Source: Bacteriovoracaceae bacterium UBA6261
Lineage (GTDB): Bacteria; Bdellovibrionota; Bacteriovoracia; Bacteriovoracales; Bacteriovoracaceae
NCBI GenBank assembly: GCA_002440825.1
Contig: DJVH01000039.1
Coordinates: forward strand, 1 to 13,347
DNA length: 13,347 nt
Direction of reading: 5' to 3'
In this document: positions 1-5,039 of the stretch, in pieces
Position numbering within the stretch: position 1 is the first letter of the stretch
Layout: every line of letters starts with the position of its first letter
Translations under genes and position numbers: made by a program
Notes under the pieces: generated by a model
Seen by the model: the letters and a program-made list of their open reading frames with translations, nothing else
Databases searched by the model: none
What the model was told of the DNA's origin: nothing

Positions 1-168
1 AGAATGGGCCACGCAGGTGCGCTAATCTCTGGCGAAGACGATACAGCAGCTGCGAAGTTTAAAGTTTTAGAAGAATGTGGTATTACTGTTGCGAAATCAC
101 CAGCTGACCTTGCTTCTAAACTTGAAGAAGCAATGAAAGCAAAAAATATTACTATTAGAAATTCTTAA
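1..168 (+). CDS. sucD: Succinyl-CoA ligase (ADP-forming) alpha subunit, 3' end only
   Basis: Reading frame 1 is open from the window edge to a TAA at 166-168 and encodes the last 55 residues of the protein. The opening RMGHAGALISG matches the conserved C-terminal part of the SucD/ATP-citrate-lyase alpha family (the usual form is K-R-M-G-H-A-G-A-I-I), followed by the typical acidic helix and a call to 'ITVAKSPADLA'. The enzyme forms succinyl-CoA or makes ATP from it in the TCA cycle, as an alpha/beta complex in the cytoplasm. The gene is cut by the window start, so its CoA-binding N-terminus is not visible. ndk follows after 28 bases with no terminator between, so the two are probably co-transcribed. 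Confidence 0.93.
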   Translation, partial: RMGHAGALISGEDDTAAAKFKVLEECGITVAKSPADLASKLEEAMKAKNITIRNS

Positions 169-196
169 TTTTTTTACTCTAAAGGAGAAAAGACAA

Positions 197-619
197 ATGG
201 AAAGAACGTTTTCAATCATTAAGCCAAACGCAGTTCAAGACAACAACATCGGAAACATCATCTCTCGTTTCGAAAAAGAAGGTCTTCGTATTGCCGCTCT
301 AAAACTTACTCACCTTTCTAAAGAAAAAGCGGAAGGATTCTATATTGAACACAAAGAAAGACCATTCTTTGGTTCTCTTGTTGGCTTCATGACTGAAGGT
401 CCAGTTGTTCTTATGGTTCTTGAAGGCGAAAACGCTGTAGAGAAAAATAGAAAAATCATGGGCGCTACAAACCCAGCTAACGCTGAAGAAAACACTCTTC
501 GTAAGCTTTACGCTAAATCAATCGAAGCAAACGCTGTTCACGGTTCAGACTCTCTAGCTTCTGCTGAGAGAGAGATCAATTACTTCTTCGATAAGAACGA
601 AGTTCAAAACAGATATTAG
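197..619 (+). CDS. ndk: Nucleoside diphosphate kinase
   Basis: This 140-aa protein is the normal length for Ndk, which moves the gamma phosphate of ATP to other nucleoside diphosphates through a phospho-histidine. The start MERTFSIIKPNAV is the family N-terminus with the conserved Lys in 'IKP' (K9). The active-site histidine is H115 in NAVHGSDS, and R86 plus the 'GATNPANAEENT' segment correspond to the nucleotide-binding region. The ATG at 197 has a good AAAGGAG ribosome binding site at 181-187. The gene follows sucD by 28 bases, and a strong terminator lies 33 bases after its stop, so it is probably the last gene of its operon. The C-terminal half keeps the usual 'SAEREINYFF' helix. Confident call. 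Confidence 0.97.
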   Translation: MERTFSIIKPNAVQDNNIGNIISRFEKEGLRIAALKLTHLSKEKAEGFYIEHKERPFFGSLVGFMTEGPVVLMVLEGENAVEKNRKIMGATNPANAEENTLRKLYAKSIEANAVHGSDSLASAEREINYFFDKNEVQNRY

Positions 620-651
620 TTTTTTAACTGTCATTCAGTTTGAAATAAATG

Positions 652-680
652 AGGCCTGCTATATAGCGGGCCTTTTTTTC
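652..680 (+). terminator. Rho-independent terminator of the sucD-ndk operon
   Basis: AGGCCTGCT and AGCGGGCCT form a nine-pair stem (one G-U pair) around an ATAT loop at 652-673, followed directly by a run of seven T. It sits 33 bases after the ndk stop codon. Confidence 0.93.
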
Positions 681-706
681 TTTATACTTTCTTTTTTCTT
701 TATTTC

Positions 707-734
707 TTGCCGCTTGATCTTGCTCTGATAAACT
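707..734 (+). promoter_or_regulatory. Weak candidate promoter for the DUF3015-like gene
   Basis: TTGCCG at 707-712 and TAAACT at 729-734 are 16 bases apart, each matching four of six consensus bases. This would start RNA near 741, about 22 bases before the TTG start at 763. The preceding terminator means this gene needs its own promoter, but the match is only modest. Confidence 0.25.
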
Positions 735-762
735 TAAACTATATGCAGAATCCGAGAATCTC

Positions 763-1302
763 TTGAAAAAGTTTATCAGGTATCTTTTTCCAGTAACAAT
801 TGTCACGCTGGTAAGCTATTCAGTGTTTGCCTTTAATCCAAAGTCATGTAAAGGAGAATTCCTCTCCATGCACACATGGGACAAGGGTTTTTTTCCTCTT
901 ACAACCACTTTTAATTCAACAATACTTTTAATGGATGCAACGACTTTTCCTTTTGTGGCCGCCGGGGCTACCAGTTCCATTAATGGATGTAGCCCAGTTA
1001 ATAAAGATTATGATGAAATTCGCAGCTATTTTTTAATAAATTTTAACTCTATTAGAATTCAAACAGCTCAAGGACAAGGAGAGTTTTTATCAGGTTTGGC
1101 GCATTTGTTTCGCTGTTCAGGGGATAATGAAATTGAATTCAAATCTTACCTACAGAGTAATTATAAATTTATTTTTGAGTTCGAAGAAAAAGATAACGAT
1201 AAAGAACTTCTAAGCTTTCGAAATTTACTTCATACTGTTTCTCTAAAATTCGAACGAAAATGCCATAATGTTAAGTTTCCTAAAAAAATGAATATAGAGT
1301 AG
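763..1302 (+). CDS. Secreted DUF3015-like protein of unknown function, TTG start
   Basis: The 179-aa product opens with a clear signal peptide (MKKFIRYLF, a hydrophobic core to about residue 22, then S-V-F-A with cleavage likely after A23). The mature part has 'ATSSINGCS' (residues 69-77), a family-like acidic helix, then 'GQGEFLSGLAHLFRC' (104-118). From memory these resemble two hallmarks of DUF3015 proteins: a T-S-G-T-S-G-C segment, and an A-x-G-x-G-E-x-L-x-x-L-A helix with a Cys or Gly ending. The biochemical role of that family is not known. The start must be TTG at 763: an ATG at 743 is out of frame and stops at once, and the next in-frame ATG would remove the signal peptide. A GAGA at 754-757 is the only ribosome-binding-like sequence. 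The gene is noticeably A+T-rich and has longer divergence from the family in its C-terminal half. It stands alone between a terminator and a hairpin repeat. Confidence 0.72.
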   Translation: MKKFIRYLFPVTIVTLVSYSVFAFNPKSCKGEFLSMHTWDKGFFPLTTTFNSTILLMDATTFPFVAAGATSSINGCSPVNKDYDEIRSYFLINFNSIRIQTAQGQGEFLSGLAHLFRCSGDNEIEFKSYLQSNYKFIFEFEEKDNDKELLSFRNLLHTVSLKFERKCHNVKFPKKMNIE

Positions 1303-1310
1303 GTTAAATA

Positions 1311-1340
1311 GGCACCAGGAAACTTTTGGTTCCTGGAACC
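1311..1340. repeat. Extragenic hairpin, 13-base imperfect inverted repeat
   Basis: Two 13-base arms (1311-1323 and 1328-1340) match at 10 of 13 positions around a TTTT loop, built on CCAGGAA / TTCCTGG. The right arm is itself a near-perfect palindrome, GGTTCC-T-GGAACC. It lies eight bases after the DUF3015-like stop. A T-run does not follow, so it is not a standard terminator. It could stabilise the 3' end of the upstream mRNA or be one copy of a dispersed REP-like palindrome. Confidence 0.55.
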
Positions 1341-1400
1341 TTTCAGAACAATTCTTAGACGAATGACAGGCTTTTTTCTGATACTGATCAAGCACAAAAC

Positions 1401-1429
1401 TTCATAAACTTGTTAAATTGAATTAGCAT
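1401..1429 (+). promoter_or_regulatory. Candidate rubrerythrin promoter with a small dyad
   Basis: TTCATA (1401-1406) and TAGCAT (1424-1429) are 17 bases apart, each matching four of six consensus bases, and would give a leader of about 21 bases that holds the ribosome binding site. A short dyad TAGC-ATTAA-GCTA (1424-1436) covers the -10 and start region and could be a regulator site. The match is weak, and no PerR box is recognisable. Confidence 0.27.
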
Positions 1430-1456
1430 TAAGCTATTATTAAAAAGGAAGGTTTT

Positions 1457-1954
1457 ATGAAAAACACCCAAGAAAATTTAAAAGAAGCTTTCGCCGGCGA
1501 AAGCATGGCCAACAGAAAGTACCTGGCATTCGCAAAACAAGCAGAGAAAGACGGATTCAAAAACATCGCGTCTCTTTTCAGAGCGACAGCTGAAGCCGAA
1601 ACCATTCACGCTCTCGGACATTTTGCAGCGATGGATGGAGTGAAATCGACTCTTGAAAATCTGGAGTACGCTATCAACGGTGAAACTTACGAGACCGATG
1701 AAATGTATCCGCCAATGTACGAGCAAGCAGTGAAAGAAGATCACAAAGCGAAAAAAATGTTCAAATGGGCGATGGAAGTCGAAAGAGTTCATGCCGATCT
1801 TTACAAGATTGCTCTTGAAGCGGTTAAGAGAGGAGTGGATATCGATTCTGAAGTGTGGTTGTGCCCGGTCTGTGGCCACCTAGAGTTTAAGGAAGCTCCG
1901 GCGAAATGTCCGGTTTGTGGAGTGCCTGGTTCTAAGTACGAAAAAATTGCTTAA
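1457..1954 (+). CDS. rbr: Rubrerythrin (di-iron peroxidase with C-terminal rubredoxin domain)
   Basis: This cytoplasmic enzyme reduces hydrogen peroxide at a di-iron site using electrons delivered through its own rubredoxin domain. Residues 1-125 form the ferritin-like four-helix domain. They carry E15 and the 'ES-ANRKY' signature, E48-x-x-H51 in AEAETIHA, an acidic 'YETDEMYP' segment with further ligands near residues 79-82, and E109-x-x-H112 in VERVHADLY. Residues 134-158 form the iron-binding rubredoxin domain with CPVCG (C136, C139) and CPVCG (C151, C154). At 165 aa it is slightly shorter than the classical 190-aa proteins but complete. The ATG at 1457 has an AAAGGAAGG ribosome binding site five bases upstream. 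It is a single-gene unit, ended by a shared terminator. An antisense ORF at 1478-1879 is only a shadow of this frame. Confidence 0.96.
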   Translation: MKNTQENLKEAFAGESMANRKYLAFAKQAEKDGFKNIASLFRATAEAETIHALGHFAAMDGVKSTLENLEYAINGETYETDEMYPPMYEQAVKEDHKAKKMFKWAMEVERVHADLYKIALEAVKRGVDIDSEVWLCPVCGHLEFKEAPAKCPVCGVPGSKYEKIA

Positions 1955-1963
1955 AAAAAACAG

Positions 1964-1995
1964 AAAGGCCCGCTTGTTGCGGGCCTTTTTTTTTT
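1964..1995. terminator. Bidirectional terminator between rubrerythrin and the peptidase gene
   Basis: A perfect ten-pair stem AAAGGCCCGC / GCGGGCCTTT around TTGTT is followed by ten T on the plus strand. On the minus strand the same stem is followed by TTTCTG and a run of eight T, so it also serves the convergent gene whose stop codon is at 2000. Confidence 0.95.
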
Positions 1996-1999
1996 GGAA

Positions 2000-2653
2000 C
2001 TAATATTTTGTCACTTTGTATGGAAGAAACGATTCCACCCAACGCAATCCTTTTCCATAAAAGTTCATCGCCACCCAATCAAATGGGAACCAGCGTGCAC
2101 GATCTGCCAAGGGGTCAATGACTAGCAAGGCACGATTTTCAGAATTGTATCCGGCGATAATAATGACGTGGCCGATTTGAGATTCTGGGTTGCTGAGTTT
2201 TGCGATCATTGGCATGTGAGTCCTGTCCATCCATCCAACGATTTCTTCAAAAGTTGGAGCTTTGTATACTTGGGCTGCAGTGATCTGATTCATGTTGTAT
2301 AAGGCCGCAATTTCGAAATCCTGACCTGGACGCAAGCAGAGTTGTTCTCTTGTACAATCAACTCTTCTTCCTGCATAAAAAGAAAAGTAATTGCTGAGCA
2401 ATTGAAAATCTGCAACCGGAGTTCCGTTGATGAATTCAACAACAGACGCTGTCGTAGCGGCCCAGCACCAGACCTGTGTGTTCTGTGTTTTTCCTGGAAC
2501 CGGCAGCTGAACATTTTTGTCGTCGCTGTCTTCAAGTCTTTTTGTGACAGACTTGAATGGAACGTTAAGTGTTAATTCAGTAGCGAAGGCAATTGTTGTT
2601 GAACTTGAAAAAATGGCAATAGCTGACGCTAAACCAATGAGCATGGATTTCAT
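2000..2653 (-). CDS. Secreted papain-like cysteine peptidase (C39_2 / C70-like)
   Basis: The 217-aa product has a signal peptide (MKSMLIGLA, cleavage likely after A25 in IAFA-TE). The mature part has a papain-fold layout. Q60 (oxyanion hole) and C63 lie in QVWCWAATTASVVEF, close to the Q-x-W-C-W-A-A pattern of papain-like bacterial peptidases such as AvrRpt2 (C70). H162 lies in IGHVIIIAGY, and D180 in LLVIDPL would complete the triad. Two further cysteines (C100, C106) could make a disulfide in the exported protein. No propeptide, transporter or secreted-peptide gene adjoins it, so it is not a C39 bacteriocin-processing domain. It probably degrades proteins outside the cytoplasm, with an unknown target. 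AAGGAGAG lies just upstream of the ATG at 2653, and a strong promoter lies 33 bases beyond. Confidence 0.82.
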   Translation of the reverse strand: MKSMLIGLASAIAIFSSSTTIAFATELTLNVPFKSVTKRLEDSDDKNVQLPVPGKTQNTQVWCWAATTASVVEFINGTPVADFQLLSNYFSFYAGRRVDCTREQLCLRPGQDFEIAALYNMNQITAAQVYKAPTFEEIVGWMDRTHMPMIAKLSNPESQIGHVIIIAGYNSENRALLVIDPLADRARWFPFDWVAMNFYGKGLRWVESFLPYKVTKY

Positions 2654-2685
2654 TTTGTCTCTCTCCTTACAAAATTTGTTTTGGT

Positions 2686-2714
2686 TTTGTACAGGAGAGA
2701 AAAATTGGTGTCAA
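2686..2714 (-). promoter_or_regulatory. Strong sigma70-like promoter of the papain-like peptidase gene
   Basis: On the minus strand there is a perfect TTGACA (-35, 2709-2714), a 17-base spacer, and TACAAA (-10, 2686-2691, four of six). RNA would start near 2679, giving a leader of about 26 bases that holds the AAGGAGAG site. Confidence 0.8.
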
Positions 2715-2749
2715 TGTGCCATCATTATCAATTTTTCTTGATACTGTTC

Positions 2750-3049
2750 TTATTTTTTTGTCACAACTTCTTCTTTCATAATGTGTTTGGCAAAAAGAAA
2801 AATCACAAAAGCGACGATGAGAAAATCAATCAGCGAAGCGATCACCCTGCCGTACATAATGCCGTTGTAGTTAAGCTCCGCAATGTTGGAAACTCCCGCA
2901 GCTCTCAAGGCAGGTTGAAAAATGAGCGGCGTGAGCAGGTCGTTGACGAGACTCGTGACAAGCAGGTTGAGCTTGCCGCCGATGATGACGGCGATCGCTA
3001 ATCCGATGACTCCGTATTGTTTTAAAAATCCGACAAATTCTTTAATCAT
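2750..3049 (-). CDS. mscL: Large-conductance mechanosensitive channel, short form
   Basis: MscL opens under membrane tension to release solutes during osmotic downshock, as a pentamer in the inner membrane. The 99-aa product has the family N-terminus (MIKEFVGFLKQYGVIGLAI, the amphipathic S1 helix leading to TM1 at about residues 14-45). It also has 'LVNDLLTPLIF' and a second span at about 66-88 with IDFLIVAFVIF, which is very like the family TM2. It is short (E. coli MscL is 136 aa): the periplasmic loop is trimmed to about 20 residues and the C-terminal cytoplasmic helix bundle is missing, ending in a charged tail. The gene follows the DUF481 gene by 11 bases with an AAAGGA site in between, so it is probably its second cistron. 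It has no obvious terminator of its own. Confidence 0.87.
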   Translation of the reverse strand: MIKEFVGFLKQYGVIGLAIAVIIGGKLNLLVTSLVNDLLTPLIFQPALRAAGVSNIAELNYNGIMYGRVIASLIDFLIVAFVIFLFAKHIMKEEVVTKK

Positions 3050-3060
3050 ATTTTTTCCTT

Positions 3061-3762
3061 TTAAAATTTAGCAACGAGTGAAGAAGTGAGTAAGCTTTCT
3101 GTTTTGTAACGAACACCTGGCGCCGGTTCGTGGTCGTAACGAACAGTTCCGCTTGCCTGCATCGAGAAAACGGAGTTAATCGCAGCAATCAATGAGAGTT
3201 CAGTGTTGTATTGCCAGTCATTGGTCACACTTAAATTCGGCAGAAGTTCCAGCCAGTACTTGGTTGAGAACGATGGCGTCCATTTGTATTCCCATTCGTT
3301 GTAATTGCGGATGTAATTACCGTGATTGAAAGGACCGGCAATTCGGTTTTCGTGTTTGTAGCGATAACCGAGCTCTGTAAAAAATTTGGTTTTTTCTGTA
3401 TCGAGAATTTTATATTTTCCACCGACGTCAGTTGAAAATCTTTTATCGACGTCAGCAAATTTATCTTTTTCAAAAGTTTCACCGGCAAAAACATTGAACT
3501 GCGATCCGAGTTCGCGTTCATAGCGAAGACCGGTCATGAAGTAGCGGACGTTTTCGACGCCGTTAGCTCTGCCGTTTAAATAGCGGGCCTTAAGCCCAAT
3601 CACATTTCCCGTGAAGCTGTAGTCGCTGGCCTGTTTTGCAACCAGCGAAAGTGTTTTCGAGTTTCCGTTTGCAGATGCGTAGCCAAGTTCGGATTCATTT
3701 TTAAATTCTGCATGCGCCTGAAGGCACAAGATGGAAGTTAAACACAGCAGGTATTTTTTCAT
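3061..3762 (-). CDS. DUF481-family outer-membrane beta-barrel protein
   Basis: From the ATG at 3762 the product is 233 aa. This start is chosen because AGGAGG (3767-3772) sits five bases upstream, while an in-frame ATG at 3780 adds only six residues and has no such site. A signal peptide (MKKYLLCLTSILCLQ, cleavage after AHA) is followed by alternating polar/aromatic strands: 'NESELGYASANGNSKT', 'LKARYLNGRANGVENV', 'YERELGSQFNVFAGE', 'FFTELGYRYKHE' and a final strand 'SLLTSSLVAKF' ending in Phe, as outer-membrane barrels do. The opening strand with G-N-S-x-T is characteristic of DUF481 (YdiY-like, salt-induced outer-membrane proteins). It is presumably an outer-membrane protein with structural or small-molecule function, unknown in detail. 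It heads a two-gene operon with mscL, so both may answer osmotic change (inference). Confidence 0.82.
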   Translation of the reverse strand: MKKYLLCLTSILCLQAHAEFKNESELGYASANGNSKTLSLVAKQASDYSFTGNVIGLKARYLNGRANGVENVRYFMTGLRYERELGSQFNVFAGETFEKDKFADVDKRFSTDVGGKYKILDTEKTKFFTELGYRYKHENRIAGPFNHGNYIRNYNEWEYKWTPSFSTKYWLELLPNLSVTNDWQYNTELSLIAAINSVFSMQASGTVRYDHEPAPGVRYKTESLLTSSLVAKF

Positions 3763-3828
3763 AGGTCCTCCTAATGCCATAACCTTTGCATAAGGATTTC
3801 AAAGTGAAAACAACAACGGCCAGGCTTG

Positions 3829-3875
3829 ATTATATCTTAATGATTTTTTGATCTCCGCCTGAATTAAGTTGCGGA
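3829..3875 (-). promoter_or_regulatory. Candidate activator-dependent promoter of the DUF481-mscL operon
   Basis: On the minus strand a perfect TATAAT -10 lies at 3829-3834, about 66 bases before the DUF481 start, but no -35 sequence is found at 16-18 bases. In that place lies an inverted repeat TCCGC-N12-GCGGA (3854-3875), which could be the site of an activator. The same region could also serve the divergent small ORF at 3903. Confidence 0.35.
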
Positions 3876-3902
3876 TTAGAAGAGAGCGTTTAAACTTTTA
3901 GC

Positions 3903-4001
3903 ATGAGAATTAATTCAAGAATGGTCTTTTGGGTCTTTGGAATCGGGAGCTTCGCTTTGATCTCGGCCCTGATTTATTTTGTCGTTCAATGGCTTCGTTA
4001 A
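3903..4001 (+). CDS. Small single-span membrane peptide, 32 aa
   Basis: ATG at 3903 to TAA at 3999-4001 encodes MRINSRMVFWVFGIGSFALI and then a hydrophobic run ending in VVQWLR. There are basic residues at positions 2 and 6, a single uncharged span at about residues 8-29, and a final Trp-Leu-Arg: a textbook type of tiny inner-membrane protein. Its stop codon shares its last base with the ATG of the NUDIX gene (TAATG), an arrangement typical of coupled translation. The weak point is that no strong ribosome binding site is seen (only AGAAGAGAG about 15 bases upstream). I do not recognise a family. Moderately supported as a real gene, mainly by the overlap. Confidence 0.45.
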   Translation: MRINSRMVFWVFGIGSFALISALIYFVVQWLR

Positions 4002-4423
4002 TGAAGACAAAGCAAAAGGTCCTTGCGTATATCACCCGATTTAATTCAGGCAGATATGAAATTTTAGTCTTTCTCCACCGCGACCATCCCGAAGCAGGCC
4101 TGCAAGTTCCCGGGGGGACTGTTGACCCAGGCGAGGATTTTAGTGAGGCAATTCTCCGCGAGATTTTTGAAGAGTCGGGGCTGAAATTAGATAAGGCAGA
4201 TATCGTCTCTCTGATCGGCGAAAGCTTCTATCAGAGGAAAGACATACCGGAAATCAATCACAGGCATTACTTTTTGATTCATAAAAATGACCTCCCGGAG
4301 ACATGGGCACACACTGTGCATTCAAGTGGCGCGGATGATGGTTTGGTCTTTCTCTATTCGTGGATGGAGACCTCGAAGGCCAAAATTGAGCTCACCGGGC
4401 AAATGGGCGAGCTCTTACCCTAA
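4001..4423 (+). CDS. NUDIX hydrolase
   Basis: NUDIX proteins split nucleoside diphosphates linked to another group, using a metal-bound Nudix box. Counting from the ATG at 4001 the product is 140 aa. The box is exact: G39, E45, R53-E54, E57-E58 and G60 of G-x5-E-x7-R-E-U-x-E-E-x-G-U in 'GGTVDPGEDFSEAILREIFE' and the two following residues. The strand before it ends 'LQVPGG', as is usual. The substrate cannot be read from the sequence. A longer in-frame ORF begins at 3929, but the start at 4001 is preferred: it overlaps the stop of the small membrane ORF by one base, and the extra 24 residues (MGLWNRELRF...) look like an out-of-frame reading of that ORF. No ribosome binding site precedes 4001, consistent with coupling to the upstream ORF. 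Confidence 0.88.
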   Translation: MKTKQKVLAYITRFNSGRYEILVFLHRDHPEAGLQVPGGTVDPGEDFSEAILREIFEESGLKLDKADIVSLIGESFYQRKDIPEINHRHYFLIHKNDLPETWAHTVHSSGADDGLVFLYSWMETSKAKIELTGQMGELLP

Positions 4424-4467
4424 AATCCCAAAAATTTAAGCTAGATATGTAACTATTACAGGGTCCA

Positions 4468-4509
4468 TTGAGGGCCATGAAGAGATGCGTTATAGTGTGA
4501 CGGTATAGT
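4468..4509 (+). promoter_or_regulatory. carD promoter with a duplicated -10 element
   Basis: TTGAGG (-35, 4468-4473), 17 bases, TATAGT (-10, 4491-4496) is a good sigma70-like promoter, with RNA starting near 4503 and a leader of about 25 bases. A second TATAGTG follows at 4504-4510, 13 bases after the first, just upstream of the GGAGG site at 4518-4522. The second copy could act as an alternative -10 or a pause site, although it lies where the initial transcript would begin. Confidence 0.7.
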
Positions 4510-4527
4510 GTTTTTTTGGAGGTCTAA

Positions 4528-5001
4528 ATGTTTTCAATCGGTGAATACGCAGTCTGCCCCGGTCACGGAGTTGGTCAGATTGTCGACATTGAAGAAAGAG
4601 AAATGGGCGCTCAGAAAAAGACGTTCTATATCATTAAAATCCTCGCTAACGGCATGACCGTTATGGTTCCCACAGACAGTGAAACAGGCATCCGCGGACT
4701 CGTGGGTGAAGAAGAAGTTGAACAGGTTTACAAGCTTCTTACAGACCACAATGTGAAGGTCGACAATTCGACCTGGAACCGTCGTTACAGAGAATATTCA
4801 GCAAAAATCAAGACTGGTTCTGTGGTGGAAATCGCAGAAGTCCTTCGACAGCTTTTCCTTCTGAAAGAAAAGAAGGCCTTGTCATTCGGCGAAAAGAAAA
4901 TGCTCGATCAGTGCCGCGAACTTCTTGCTCAGGAGTTCTCTCTCTCTAATAAGATCGATAAAAACGCCATTAACGAGAAAATTAACTCTTATTTTCAATA
5001 G
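4528..5001 (+). CDS. carD: CarD/CdnL-family transcription regulator
   Basis: CarD-family proteins bind the RNA polymerase beta subunit and stabilise open promoter complexes, often at rRNA and other housekeeping promoters. Residues 1-70 form the Tudor-like RNA polymerase interaction domain: 'IGEYAVCPGHGVGQI' is the standard opening, and 'GMTVMVPTD' matches the beta-strand with V-P. Residues 75-157 are the helical DNA-binding domain. STWNRRYREY contains W83, the tryptophan that inserts at the upstream edge of the -10 in the best-known members, with R85-R86 next to it. At 157 aa it is full length. A strong GGAGG (4518-4522) precedes the ATG at 4528. It lies 38 bases upstream of cysS and may be co-transcribed with it; the region between holds an inverted repeat. 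The symbol carD is for the family. Confidence 0.93.
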   Translation: MFSIGEYAVCPGHGVGQIVDIEEREMGAQKKTFYIIKILANGMTVMVPTDSETGIRGLVGEEEVEQVYKLLTDHNVKVDNSTWNRRYREYSAKIKTGSVVEIAEVLRQLFLLKEKKALSFGEKKMLDQCRELLAQEFSLSNKIDKNAINEKINSYFQ

Positions 5002-5010
5002 CGGTTTCGT

Positions 5011-5029
5011 GTTAGACTTATGGTCTAAC
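5011..5029. repeat. Perfect inverted repeat directly before the cysS ribosome binding site
   Basis: GTTAGAC (5011-5017), a five-base TTATG loop, then GTCTAAC (5023-5029) form a perfect seven-pair stem. The GGAG site of cysS starts two bases after it (5031-5034). It could be an operator or an RNA hairpin that affects cysS translation. It has no T-run after it, so it is not a terminator. Confidence 0.6.
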
Positions 5030-5039
5030 CGGAGCCTCT

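Noticed and set aside
624..806. Minus-strand 60-aa ORF
   Set aside because: It runs across the ndk terminator and the DUF3015-like start and has no ribosome binding site; a shadow.
1478..1879. Minus-strand 133-aa ORF opposite rubrerythrin
   Set aside because: Antisense of a perfectly conserved gene with no start signals.
2726..2743. TATCAA/TTGATA dyad as a terminator of mscL
   Set aside because: The stem is only six A-T-rich pairs and no strong T-run follows on the minus strand.
3763..3780. Upstream ATG at 3780 for the DUF481 gene
   Set aside because: It puts six non-signal residues (MALGGP) before the signal peptide and itself contains the AGGAGG that serves the ATG at 3762.
3929..4000. 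Longer N-terminus for the NUDIX protein (24 extra residues)
   Set aside because: It overlaps the hydrophobic ORF in another frame and has no ribosome binding site; the ATG at 4001 gives a normal family start.
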